From an uncultured Bacilli bacterium (GTDB taxonomy: Bacteria > Bacillota_I > Bacilli_A > RF39 > UBA660), in assembly GCA_934096945.1 (NCBI GenBank), contig CAKOND010000002.1, positions 56,886 through 120,885 on the forward strand: 64,000 nucleotides of DNA, in the 5' to 3' direction. Numbering within the stretch: the first letter of the stretch is position 1; each line of letters begins with the position of its first letter. This document shows, piece after piece, positions 42,061-50,549 of this stretch. A program made the translations under genes and the position numbers. Below the pieces are notes generated by a model. It was given only the letters and a program-made list of their open reading frames with translations, was not told the origin of the DNA and searched no databases.

Positions 42061-42498
42061 ATGAATAAAGAGGATTATAAGTTGCTTGTAAAAAAGCATG
42101 CTCCGAGGGAACCTAAATTAAGAAATTTTGGAGTGGCTTTTTTAGTGGGAGGATTAATTGGCCTTTTAGCAGAAGTAGTATCCATGATTTTGAAAAATTG
42201 TTTTGCTTTTTCAAGTGTAGAGGCAGGACTTATTGTGGCTCTCATCGTTATTGGTGTTGCATCACTTTTTACAGCTTTAGGCTTTTTTGATAGCTGGGTA
42301 AGTAAATGTAAATGTGGTTTAATAATACCTACGACAGGTTTTGCTCATAGTGTTTCATCAAGTGCTCTTGAGTATAAAAGAGATGGTCTTATTACTGGTC
42401 TTGGTTCAAACTTTTTTAAACTTGCTGGTTCAGTAATTTTATATGGTATTATTTCAGCATTTCTTCTTGTGATTGTGAGGTTGGTTATAGGTGGCTAG
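42061..42498 (+). CDS. spoVAC: Stage V sporulation protein SpoVAC
   Basis: 145 residues with four hydrophobic helices; VGGLIGLLAEVV, GFFDSWVSKCKCGLIIPTTGF and AHSVSSSALEYKRDGLITGLG are family signatures. Part of the membrane channel that moves Ca-dipicolinic acid into the forespore. Overlaps spoVAD by 8 bases. The spoVA set here is C-D-E only. Confidence 0.93.
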   Translation: MNKEDYKLLVKKHAPREPKLRNFGVAFLVGGLIGLLAEVVSMILKNCFAFSSVEAGLIVALIVIGVASLFTALGFFDSWVSKCKCGLIIPTTGFAHSVSSSALEYKRDGLITGLGSNFFKLAGSVILYGIISAFLLVIVRLVIGG

Positions 42499-43465
42499 TT
42501 TTAAATTTAAAAATGTTTATTTAAATGATTATTATACTGTAGTTGGACCACTTGAAAAAAATAGTCATTTAAGAAGGCTTGATTTAGTTATGGATGATTA
42601 TTATATTGGTGAAAAAACTTTTGAACAGGCAGAAGTTAAGATGCAACAACTTGTAATTGATAATTTAATTGGTAAAAATAATTTAGCAATAAGTGATATT
42701 GATTTACTTGTGGGTGGTGATTTAACTAACCAGATTGCTATTAGTAATAATAGTGCTAAAAATTATAATATTCCATTTTTAGGTCTTTATTCTGCTTGCG
42801 CAACATTTGCTGAAAGTTTGATTGTTGCATCTTGTATGATTGATAGTGGTAAACTAAAAAAAGCAATTAGTATTACAAGTAGTCATAATTTAACTGCAGA
42901 AAGACAGTTTAGATATCCAGTTGAATATGGAGCTCCGAAACCACATACTGCAACATTTACAACAACTGGGGCAGTATCAACTCTTTTAAGTAAAAATTAT
43001 AGTAAAATAAAACTTGAGAGTGCCACGATTGGGGTGCCTGTTGATTTAGGTGTGCTTGATGCTAATAATATGGGAGCAGCTATGGCACCTGCAGCAGCTT
43101 CAACTATTGCATCACACTTAGCTGCACTTAAAAGAGATGCAAATTATTATGATTTGATTTTAACTGGTGATTTAGGTTGTGTTGGGAGTGAAATACTTAA
43201 AGATTATTTAGAAACAGTCTATAATATAAAATTAAAAAAATATTTAGATGCTGGCTGTGAACTATACTTAGATAGTCAAAAAACGTATGCTGGGGGTAGT
43301 GGACCAGCTTGTTTACCTATAGTTTTATTTAATAAAATATTACTTAATAAAAAATATAAAAAAATATTAATAGTTGCAACTGGAGCTTTACATAGTCCAA
43401 CAACTGTTAATCAACATGGAACAATTCCTTCGATTGCTCATGCAGTAAGTTTGGAGGTGGAATAA
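42491..43465 (+). CDS. spoVAD: Stage V sporulation protein SpoVAD
   Basis: 324 residues, thiolase-like fold: DLTNQIAISNNSAKNYNIP, YSACATFAESL with the thiolase-position Cys, and THSHNLTAERQFRYPVEYG-type segment. The protein binds dipicolinic acid on the spore inner membrane. GTG start within spoVAC. One-base overlap with spoVAE. Confidence 0.93.
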   Translation: MASFKFKNVYLNDYYTVVGPLEKNSHLRRLDLVMDDYYIGEKTFEQAEVKMQQLVIDNLIGKNNLAISDIDLLVGGDLTNQIAISNNSAKNYNIPFLGLYSACATFAESLIVASCMIDSGKLKKAISITSSHNLTAERQFRYPVEYGAPKPHTATFTTTGAVSTLLSKNYSKIKLESATIGVPVDLGVLDANNMGAAMAPAAASTIASHLAALKRDANYYDLILTGDLGCVGSEILKDYLETVYNIKLKKYLDAGCELYLDSQKTYAGGSGPACLPIVLFNKILLNKKYKKILIVATGALHSPTTVNQHGTIPSIAHAVSLEVE

Positions 43466-43815
43466 TGAACTATTTAATGGCATTCTTATTTTCTGGGGCA
43501 TTATGTGCAATTGCTCAAGTAATACTTGATAATACTAAACTTACACCTGGACATATTACAAGTATTTATACAGCGATGGGAGCTTTTCTATCATTTCTTG
43601 GTTGTTATGATAAATTAATTGCTAAATTTGGGGCAGGCGCAACAGTTCTTATTTCTAATTTTGGACATTCTCTTTATAGTTCAGCTTGGCAAGGGTATTT
43701 AGAAGATGGTTTTTTAGGTATTTTTAGTAATATGCTTTGTAAATCATCGGGTGTTATAACTGGTGCAATTGTTATTGCATTTGTAGTTTCTATAATTTTT
43801 AAACCTAAGAATTAG
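43465..43815 (+). CDS. spoVAE: Stage V sporulation protein SpoVAE
   Basis: 116 residues, three to four helices, with AIAQVILDNTKLTPGHITS and FGHSLYSSAWQGYLEDGFLG, the SpoVAEb pattern. Third and last spoVA gene in this operon; a weak TATTTG/CAAATA hairpin without T tail follows. Confidence 0.92.
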   Translation: MNYLMAFLFSGALCAIAQVILDNTKLTPGHITSIYTAMGAFLSFLGCYDKLIAKFGAGATVLISNFGHSLYSSAWQGYLEDGFLGIFSNMLCKSSGVITGAIVIAFVVSIIFKPKN

Positions 43816-43869
43816 CTATTTGTTTGCAAATAATTGATATAAAACATGTATAAAAAGTACGTGTTTTTT

Positions 43870-43941
43870 TTCGACAAAATTTGATAAATTTAAACAATTG
43901 TTTGTTTTTATGTTGACATTTAATTAAAGATGGGTTACAAT
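43870..43941 (+). promoter_or_regulatory. recA promoter with adjacent Spo0A-box-like site and palindrome
   Basis: TTGACA (43913-43918), 17-base spacer, TACAAT (43936-43941). Upstream lie TTCGACAAA (43870-43878), an inverted Spo0A box, and the 12-bp palindrome AAACAATTGTTT (43892-43903). I see no standard Bacillus LexA box (CGAAC-N4-GTTCG). Confidence 0.65.
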
Positions 43942-43971
43942 TATGTTGTATCAGGGTATTAGGAGGAAAAA

Positions 43972-45015
43972 ATGAAAATAGCGAAAGATGAAAAGAATAA
44001 AGATAAAGCGCTTGAACAAGTACTAGCAGATATTGAAAAACAATTTGGGGCAGGGGCTATTATGAAACTTGGAGATAATGAACACATGAATGTCGACGTA
44101 ACATCTAGTGGTTCAATTACAATTGATGTGGCTTTAGGTGTTGGGGGTTATCCAAAGGGAAGAATTATAGAAATATATGGTCCTGAATCAAGTGGTAAGA
44201 CAACTGTTGCATTACAAGCAATTGCTGAGGTGCAAAAAAATGGTGGAAGAGCAGCATTTATTGATGCGGAACATGCACTTGACCCGGTTTATGCTAAAAA
44301 TTTAGGTGTCAATATAAATGAACTTTTATTAAGTCAACCAGATACTGGTGAACAAGCCTTAGAAATATGTGATGCTTTAGTAAAAAGTGATGCAGTTGAT
44401 ATTATAGTTATTGACTCTGTTGCGGCTTTAGTTCCTCAGGCAGAAATAGATGGTGAAATGGGTGACTCACATGTTGGTCTTCAAGCAAGGCTTATGTCAC
44501 AAGCATTAAGAAAATTATCTGGAACAATGAATAAAACTAAAACAACTGCAATATTTATCAACCAATTAAGAGAAAAAGTTGGAGTTATGTTTGGTAATCC
44601 TGAAACTACACCTGGTGGAAGAGCACTTAAATTTTATTCTACTATAAGACTTGATGTTAGACGTGGAGAACAAATTAAAGTAGGAGACCAAATTGTTGGT
44701 AATAAAACAAATATTAAAGTAGTTAAAAATAAAGTTGCACCACCATTTAAAACTGCAACTGTAGATATTATGTATGGTGAAGGTATTTCTAAAGAAGGAG
44801 AAATTATTGATATTGCTAGTGATTTAGCTATCATAGATAAAAGTGGTGCATGGTATTCATATAATGGTGAAAAAATTGGTCAAGGTAAAGAAAATGTTAA
44901 GATATTCTTAAAAGAAAATCCAACACTTAGAGATGAACTTGAACAAAAAATAAGAGAACACTATGGATTTATCGAAAAGAAAAAAGAAAAAAAGGAAAAA
45001 GATTCAGAAAAATAA
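43972..45015 (+). CDS. recA: Recombinase RecA
   Basis: 347 residues. Walker A GPESSGKTT (about 66-74), Walker B VDIIVIDSVAALVP, MAW-like loop 1/2 regions (QEIDGEMGDSHVGLQARLMS-type, TPGGRALKFYSTIRLDVRR) and a lysine-rich acidic tail. Uninterrupted and complete. GGAGGAAAA precedes the ATG. The terminator overlaps the stop. Confidence 0.97.
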   Translation: MKIAKDEKNKDKALEQVLADIEKQFGAGAIMKLGDNEHMNVDVTSSGSITIDVALGVGGYPKGRIIEIYGPESSGKTTVALQAIAEVQKNGGRAAFIDAEHALDPVYAKNLGVNINELLLSQPDTGEQALEICDALVKSDAVDIIVIDSVAALVPQAEIDGEMGDSHVGLQARLMSQALRKLSGTMNKTKTTAIFINQLREKVGVMFGNPETTPGGRALKFYSTIRLDVRRGEQIKVGDQIVGNKTNIKVVKNKVAPPFKTATVDIMYGEGISKEGEIIDIASDLAIIDKSGAWYSYNGEKIGQGKENVKIFLKENPTLRDELEQKIREHYGFIEKKKEKKEKDSEK

Positions 45016-45028
45016 ACTGAATTTTTTT
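45002..45028 (+). terminator. Terminator of recA
   Basis: ATTCAG (45002-45007) pairs with CTGAAT (45017-45022), followed by seven T; overlaps the recA stop. Confidence 0.75.
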
Positions 45029-45087
45029 CATAATAACTAAATTGTATAAACAAAATATAAATATTGGCAAAGAAAGGATTAATAAAA

Positions 45088-45993
45088 ATGAATTATTATG
45101 ATGAAATAAATAATTATGTTAAAAAAGCTGAAATAGGAAAATCAATAAGGGAGTCAAATGCAAATAGAGAACTTGTAGAGTGCTATTGGAATGTAGGGAG
45201 ATTAATAGTTGAAGCCCAAGGTGGAAAAGAAAAAGCAAAGTATGGTAACTCTTTATTGAAAAAATGGGCAGAAAAATTAACCAAAGAATATGGTAAGGGT
45301 TATACGTATGCAAATTTAGCGCGATTTCGGCAATTTTATTTGTGTTTTCCAATATTCGCCCCAGTGGGACGAATATTAACCTGGACCACAATTAGGACAA
45401 TTTTACCTATTAAAAATGAAAATAAAAGAAATTATTATATTAACCTTTATATAGAAAATAATTTGTCAAAAAGAGAACTAGAACGGGAAATAAAAAATAA
45501 CTCATACGAAAGATTAGAAAACAAACCTGATAAAATTGATATTGTTGTTCCAGCAAGTGTACCAAATATAACTAGTAATCTTAAAAATCCAATATTACTT
45601 AATTTAAATGGCAAAGAGATAAAATCTGAAAGTGACTTAGAAAAACTAATATATTCACAACTTAATTATGTATTTTTACAACTAGGTAACGGGTTTATGT
45701 GGGTAGGTAATCAATATAAAATAAGTGATGGTAATAAAAATTATTTTATTGATATGTTACTTTATAATATTAAATATAATTGTTATGTGGTTGTAGAAAT
45801 AAAATGTAGAAACTTGAAAAAAGAAGATAAAGGTCAAGTTGAATTTTATATGAATTTGATGGATAAATATGTGAAAGAACCAATTAACAATCCCACTATT
45901 GGAATAATAATTACAAAAGAACAAGATAGATTGGTAGCTAGTTTTATTAAAAGCGATAAACTTGTACCACTTACATATGAATTAGTTAAATAG
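45088..45993 (+). CDS. DUF1016/YhcG-type PD-(D/E)xK nuclease
   Basis: 301 residues. N-terminal DUF1016 helical domain (about 1-140, with YWNVGRLIVEAQGG and KWAEKLTKEYGKGYT), then a C-terminal nuclease domain with FIDMLLYN (metal-site Asp) and YVVVEIKCRNL (ExK), about 215-245. Members travel with restriction or mobile DNA loci; function not established. The ATG at 45088 is chosen over the upstream TTG because AAAGGATT lies between. No partner gene is adjacent. Confidence 0.82.
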   Translation: MNYYDEINNYVKKAEIGKSIRESNANRELVECYWNVGRLIVEAQGGKEKAKYGNSLLKKWAEKLTKEYGKGYTYANLARFRQFYLCFPIFAPVGRILTWTTIRTILPIKNENKRNYYINLYIENNLSKRELEREIKNNSYERLENKPDKIDIVVPASVPNITSNLKNPILLNLNGKEIKSESDLEKLIYSQLNYVFLQLGNGFMWVGNQYKISDGNKNYFIDMLLYNIKYNCYVVVEIKCRNLKKEDKGQVEFYMNLMDKYVKEPINNPTIGIIITKEQDRLVASFIKSDKLVPLTYELVK

Positions 45994-46048
45994 ATTTAAA
46001 ATTTATGTTTTTGAAAATGATTTAAAAAAATTACCTTACTTTCTCAAA

Positions 46049-46151
46049 TTGTGCTCCACTGGAGCTCAATTTAACATTGACATTTTTATCAGTTTTTATA
46101 ATAACATTTATAACTTTTCAAATAGGTGCCGCAGTGCGGCACCTATTTGAA
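46049..46151. repeat. Two palindromes between DUF1016 gene and def
   Basis: A 21-base palindrome with one internal mismatch (46049-46069, arms TTG-GCTCCA / TGGAGC-CAA) and a perfect 16-bp-arm hairpin TTCAAATAGGTGCCGC / GCGGCACCTATTTGAA around AGT (46117-46151). Neither has a T tail. The second is far more GC-rich than its surroundings. Confidence 0.65.
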
Positions 46152-46181
46152 GCGTACTGATTAAAAAAAATAATCATGAAT

Positions 46182-46208
46182 AAAAAAAGCGGAAATTAAA
46201 TTTCTCGC
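46182..46208 (-). terminator. Terminator of def
   Basis: On the minus strand GCG-A-GAAAT pairs with ATTTC-CGC (46208-46189), followed by seven T (46188-46182); overlaps the stop codon. Confidence 0.7.
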
Positions 46209-46750
46209 ATTTTTTTTGCATCTTTATAAGGATCTTTAGGGTCTATTTTATCTACGAATAATATACCATTTAGATGGTCTATTTCATGTTGGAAAGCAAC
46301 TGCTAAATCTTCACGAGCACGCATTGTTTTCTTATTTCCTTCATAGTCATAGTATTCAATTGTTATTCTTGCATGTCTTGGAACAATTCCTTCAACTTCA
46401 CGATTAACACTTAAACATCCTTCACCTTCACCTACATAAATAAGTTCTTCGCTTTGACTAATAATCTTAGGATTAATTATAATATATTCTTCAAATGTTC
46501 CTTTTTCTTCAAGTTCATTAGCTATTACAAATATTCTTCTTAAATGTCCCATTTGTACAAAAGCCATTCCCATACCAGCACGAAGATTATATTTTTCAGC
46601 TATTTTTTCATTTTGGCTCATTTCTAGGTATTTTATTGTATCTTCAGCAAGTTTTCTATCTTCCTTACTTATTGGAAAAGTAACATCTTTACTTACTTCA
46701 TGTAATATTTTATGTTTTTCATCTAATATTTTTATATTTGGTAATTTCAT
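46196..46750 (-). CDS. def: Peptide deformylase
   Basis: 184 residues. Motif 1 GMGMAFVQMG (about 60-69; usual GxGxAAxQ with Phe for the second Ala), motif 2 EGCLSVN (about 109-115), motif 3 FQHEIDHLNG (about 152-161). Removes formyl from nascent N-terminal Met. Gram-positive type-2 length with insertions. Monocistronic. Confidence 0.94.
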   Translation of the reverse strand: MKLPNIKILDEKHKILHEVSKDVTFPISKEDRKLAEDTIKYLEMSQNEKIAEKYNLRAGMGMAFVQMGHLRRIFVIANELEEKGTFEEYIIINPKIISQSEELIYVGEGEGCLSVNREVEGIVPRHARITIEYYDYEGNKKTMRAREDLAVAFQHEIDHLNGILFVDKIDPKDPYKDAKKMREI

Positions 46751-46925
46751 ACTTCTTCACCTGAAACATAGTATATCAAATTTTTACTAAAATTGCAAAA
46801 GTTCCCGAATAATTTTTGTAATTTCTAAAAAAATAAAAAAATTTAAGGTTCATGACAAATTTCGACATGAAACGCAATCCGAATGTGGTAGGATAGAAAT
46901 CGTTTCTATGAAAGGGGGTGCGATT

Positions 46926-47786
46926 ATGCCAGTAGAAACAAAAGAATTTATATGGCTCACTAATGATTTGGTATTTAAATATGTTTTTAGTCATGAAGAG
47001 ATTTTAATGGATTTCTTAAATTCTTATCTTGAGTTTGTCGGTTCTGATTTAAGGATTTTAAATGCTCACATTACACCACAGAAATATGTTCAAAATGACC
47101 ATATTAAACTCCATGATTGTTATCTTGATATATGTGTAGTTTTATCAAATAGAGAAATTATAAATATAGAGATGTATAATAATTTTGGAATGCCAGAATG
47201 TAAAAAGAGTTTAACTTACGCATCAATGCTATATTCACATCAGCTTAAGAAAAAAGAACCATATGAAAATGCCAAAAAAGTAACAAGTTTAAATATTATG
47301 AGAGGCAATTTTAATGAAAAAAATAATAGTTTATTAAATAAGTATGAGTTAATTAATTTAAAGAATCATAAAAAATTACTTGAAGATGGTTTAGAAATGT
47401 TGTTACTCAGACTTGACATTTTGGATAAAGAAGAGTATTCTAAAGATAAATTAAGATGCATAAGGTGGCTAAAATTTATGAATGTAAAAAGTTATGAAGA
47501 AGCAGAAGAATTAGCGAAGGGAGATAAGTATTTAATGAGCACAGTTGAAATGGTAAGAGATTTTGTAAGTGATCCAGAGATCAGAAGTTTGTTTGACAGA
47601 GATAAACTAAAAGAAGAATCAGCAGAGCTACGAGGCAAAGAGGCTGGAATTAAAGAAGGATTAATTGAAGGCAAAAATCTTGGAATAATTGAAACAGCCA
47701 AGAATATGTTAAAGGAAAAATATTCTTTGGAACAAATAAGTAAGATTACAAATTTATCAACTTCTGAGATTAAAAAATTATTGTAG
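46926..47786 (+). CDS. Rpn / PD-(D/E)xK nuclease-family protein
   Basis: 286 residues. FIWLTNDLVFKYVFSHEE near the start and LDICVVLSNREIINIEMYNNF (about 77-97) are the Rpn/PDDEXK transposase-like signature (D...E-x-x). The C-terminus has a repetitive charged helix (AELRGKEAGIKEGLIEGKNLG) and a small helix-turn tail, usual for these proteins. They promote RecA-independent recombination or act as toxins. The ATG at 46926 follows AAAGGGGGTG; the earlier ATG at 46908 precedes that site. A terminator follows. Confidence 0.82.
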   Translation: MPVETKEFIWLTNDLVFKYVFSHEEILMDFLNSYLEFVGSDLRILNAHITPQKYVQNDHIKLHDCYLDICVVLSNREIINIEMYNNFGMPECKKSLTYASMLYSHQLKKKEPYENAKKVTSLNIMRGNFNEKNNSLLNKYELINLKNHKKLLEDGLEMLLLRLDILDKEEYSKDKLRCIRWLKFMNVKSYEEAEELAKGDKYLMSTVEMVRDFVSDPEIRSLFDRDKLKEESAELRGKEAGIKEGLIEGKNLGIIETAKNMLKEKYSLEQISKITNLSTSEIKKLL

Positions 47787-47791
47787 TTATA

Positions 47792-47816
47792 AAGATAGAG
47801 AGAAATCTCTATCTTA
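47792..47816 (+). terminator. Hairpin after the Rpn gene
   Basis: Perfect 10-bp stem AAGATAGAGA / TCTCTATCTT with a GAAA tetraloop; the following T tract is short. Confidence 0.65.
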
Positions 47817-47825
47817 TTTAATTAA

Positions 47826-47860
47826 CAAAAAAGGAAATGAGTTTAAGCATTTCCTTTTTA
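47826..47860. terminator. Bidirectional terminator
   Basis: AAGGAAATG / CATTTCCTT with A and T runs on both sides; serves the convergent yjcZ-like gene. Confidence 0.75.
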
Positions 47861-47878
47861 CTATATATCTAGTATTAA

Positions 47879-48064
47879 TTAGTTATTATTGTTATTCCAG
47901 CTCCAGCCAGCACCTAAAATGATTACTAAAAGAATAAATAATACAATCCAGATAGCTGCACCAATACCATAACCACTAGTATATCCAGCATATGTAGGGG
48001 CACCGCATGCTGATTGTGCACCGTATCCTCCGCCATAATAGCCAGTATTTCCATAATAATACAT
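47879..48064 (-). CDS. YjcZ-like small sporulation protein
   Basis: 61 residues. Gly/Tyr-rich N-terminus (YYYGNTGYYGGGYG), then one hydrophobic helix (AAIWIVLFILLVIILGAGW) and an Asn tail. This fits the YjcZ/YhgJ family of tiny spore proteins. AGGAGG precedes the start. Function unknown. Confidence 0.7.
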   Translation of the reverse strand: MYYYGNTGYYGGGYGAQSACGAPTYAGYTSGYGIGAAIWIVLFILLVIILGAGWSWNNNNN

Positions 48065-48197
48065 AATATACCTCCTTTTTGTATCTATTATAATTTATTA
48101 TAAATGACGATTTTTTGACATTAAAATAACCCAAGTTTTTAAAAAAATATTTAATTTTGTGATAAATGATGGTACTATTAGTATAGGAGAGAAAGTT

Positions 48198-49355
48198 ATG
48201 CGTAGATTATTTTCAAAAATGGATATACCATTATTTATAATGGTTGTTTTATATATTTCACTTGGTTTAGTAATGATTTATAGTGCTTCAAGTATAACTG
48301 CTGTTGTGCGTTATGGCTATGCACCATATCACTTTTTTATAAGACAAACGCTTTTTGTCATCGCAGCATTTTTAATTGGTATGACTATAGTTATTAGATT
48401 TCCAACGAGAAACTATGCCGCACTTGCATGGCCATTAGTATTTTTACTTATTGGTTCTTTGGCACTTTTATTTGTTAAAGGTAAAATTGCAGGTGGTGCT
48501 ATAAGTTGGTATGATTTAAAATTCTTTAAAATTCAACCTAGTGAATTTGCTAAATCCATATTAGTTGTATTTATGGCAGTGTATTATAATAGTTTACATT
48601 ATAAAAAAATTAAAAATATATATGCTTATTTTGTACCACTCGCATTTGCTTTAATTATTATAGGACTTGTATTTATGCAACCAGATTTAGGTAGTGCTGC
48701 GATTATTGCAGGTATAGTATTTCTAACATTTATAAGTATTCCTGTTGTTCAAAGCAATATTATGAAGTTTATTAAAATTATTGCTGTTGGTTGTATTATT
48801 GCGAGTATAGCTATTTTATATTCTGGAGATAGTATTTTAAGTAGTATTCAAAAGGGAAGACTTAATTTTAAAAATCCATGTTCAAGATATACTGAAACAA
48901 CTGGTTACCAAGTTTGTAATGGCTTTATTGCTATTAATAATGGTGGTTTATTTGGTGTGGGATTAGGTAATTCAACGCAAAAATATTTATATTTACCAGA
49001 AGCTCATACAGACTTTATATTTCCAATAATTGTGGAAGAACTAGGACTTGTAACAGGTATTTTAATTGTACTTGGTTATGCTTATATTTTAGCAAGAATA
49101 CTAAGAATTGCTAAACATTCAGAAAATCTTAGATGTTCAATTTTAGCTTATGGAACGTTTTGGTATTTTACCCTTCATATATTAGTAAATTTACTTGGGG
49201 TCTTAGCATTAATACCACTTACTGGAGTACCTCTTCCATTTCTTAGTTATGGTGGTTCATTTACAGTTAATGCCATAATAATGTTTTTTGTGGTTGAGAG
49301 AGTTAATATTGAAAATAAAACAAATCGAACAAAAAAAGAAATAAAGGCATTATAA
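48198..49355 (+). CDS. ftsW: FtsW/RodA/SpoVE-family peptidoglycan glycosyltransferase
   Basis: About 385 residues, ten transmembrane helices (SEDS family). Signature LGNSTQKYLYLPEAHTDFIF and LGVLALIPLTGVPLPFLSYGGS near the C-terminus, and WYDLKFFKIQPSEFAK in the middle. Polymerises lipid II at the septum with a partner PBP. The ATG at 48198 follows AGGAGAG; upstream in-frame codons lack a site. It could be the spore paralogue SpoVE. Last core gene before the accessory region. Confidence 0.9.
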   Translation: MRRLFSKMDIPLFIMVVLYISLGLVMIYSASSITAVVRYGYAPYHFFIRQTLFVIAAFLIGMTIVIRFPTRNYAALAWPLVFLLIGSLALLFVKGKIAGGAISWYDLKFFKIQPSEFAKSILVVFMAVYYNSLHYKKIKNIYAYFVPLAFALIIIGLVFMQPDLGSAAIIAGIVFLTFISIPVVQSNIMKFIKIIAVGCIIASIAILYSGDSILSSIQKGRLNFKNPCSRYTETTGYQVCNGFIAINNGGLFGVGLGNSTQKYLYLPEAHTDFIFPIIVEELGLVTGILIVLGYAYILARILRIAKHSENLRCSILAYGTFWYFTLHILVNLLGVLALIPLTGVPLPFLSYGGSFTVNAIIMFFVVERVNIENKTNRTKKEIKAL

Positions 49356-49404
49356 AATAAATGGGGTGTAAAATGAGATATAAGAAAACGCAAAAATATT
49401 ATTA

Positions 49405-49845
49405 TTTTGTTTTTATTCATCTTTTTTCAAATGGAAATGGAAGATGTGCTAGATTTTGGGTAACATTAATGCTAATAAATTATTATAAAATTTTGAATTT
49501 ATACCACTAGAAGAGGAAATATATTTAAATCAAGAAAACTACTACTTAGCTATAGCAGAATGTCATAATAATGGAAATGCAAATGTATTTATAAAGTTTA
49601 TTTTACAGACAATTAATTCATCATTAGATAAATTGATAAAAAATAGTAATTTTGTTTGTAATGATATTCAAAATAAAATTATAGAACTAATAGCAAATAA
49701 TAATAGAATTACACAAAATGAAATAGCCAATATAACTAATGTTAATGTAAGAACTATTAAAAGAAATTTTAAAATATTAATAGATAATTTAATAATTGAA
49801 AGAATTGGTTCTGACAAAGCAGGATATTGGCAAATACTAAAATAA
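49405..49845 (+). pseudogene. Fic gene fragment (copy a of the duplicated 3' end)
   Basis: Nearly identical to 51075-51518 of the intact Fic gene, including the catalytic loop (now HLFSNGNGRCAR instead of HPFSDGNGRCAR) and the C-terminal winged-helix part, but the 5' half is missing and a one-base shift near 49490 breaks the frame. The last 70 codons (49633-49845) remain open. It is joined to ftsW downstream sequence at about 49400, a recombination scar. Confidence 0.85.
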
Positions 49846-50144
49846 CTATTAAACAGGATAAAGAAATTGGTAGCACCACTATAATTAATATTTTATAAAT
49901 AAAAGATTTATAGTGTTGTCATTTCTTATTTTGCACTTGCAAAATTGAGTTAAAATATGGAAGAACTCTACCATACTTTCGATTTATCCCTTTTAATTAA
50001 CGGGTTTGCAAGGTTCTATTTTACTTCCAACTGTTGGATATATACTAGAAATGTTGGATGAATCTTGGATGTTTTAATTTAGTAATAAAATTTACCAAAA
50101 TGATGGTATAATTATATATAGAAGTGATAGATAAATAGTAATTT
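49846..50144 (+). repeat. R1 repeat, copy a
   Basis: About 300 bp beginning at the Fic stop; other copies at 51519, 55242 and 61755. Conserved marks: TTTTGCACTTGCAAAA hairpin, CCAACTGTTGG hairpin, AGGTTCTATTTTACTTCC, and at the right end a TATAAT promoter element (GATGGTATAATTATATAT) followed by AGATAAATAGTAATTT. The end would drive whatever cargo follows. Non-coding. Confidence 0.9.
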
Positions 50145-50304
50145 ACTGAAACAGAGGTACCATTATGAATTAAGAAATAAAAAAATGACATGATAAAATT
50201 GTAAAATTGGTTTTCTGACCAACAAAGACCTGGAAAAACGGTAAAGATTTAATATACAAATTCTTTTGAAGATGAAGATAACATAAAAAGGGCTCCTTTA
50301 CATA
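50145..50304 (+). other. Decayed sequence between R1a and R2a
   Basis: No intact gene. One frame reads WFSDQQRPGKTVKI, a stop, then YTNSFEDEDNIKRA (about 50208-50290), suggesting the remains of a former cargo gene I cannot identify. Confidence 0.35.
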
Positions 50305-50466
50305 ACAAAAAAATCAATCATTTCTGATTGATTTAATCATTAACATCGCTTTGGTGCGACGATTTTTGCTTCTGGAGCCATAAAGGTTGAAGTCGGACAA
50401 CCTTTAATTATCTAAATTATAGGTAGTAATAAACTACTAACTGATATAAGTATGCCATGAAAATAC
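50305..50466 (-). repeat. R2 structured repeat, copy a (possible small RNA)
   Basis: 162 bp, nearly identical to 61565-61726. On the minus strand it holds four hairpins (TAGTA/TACTA; AGGTTG/CAACCT; CGTCGC/GCGATG; AATCAATCA-GAAA-TGATTGATT) and the last is followed by T7, a perfect intrinsic terminator. It looks like a transcribed non-coding RNA of about 150 nt ending near 50306. No ORF. I recognise no family. Confidence 0.7.
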
Positions 50467-50549
50467 AAATATAGTACAAAATATATAAATACAGTGACAT
50501 TTACAGTGACATTTGTGATATACTTTTATTAGTACGAGGAGTGATATAG

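Noticed and set aside
46855..46880. Spo0A box upstream of the Rpn gene
   Set aside because: ATGTCGAAA matches the box only partly and has no promoter at a useful spacing.
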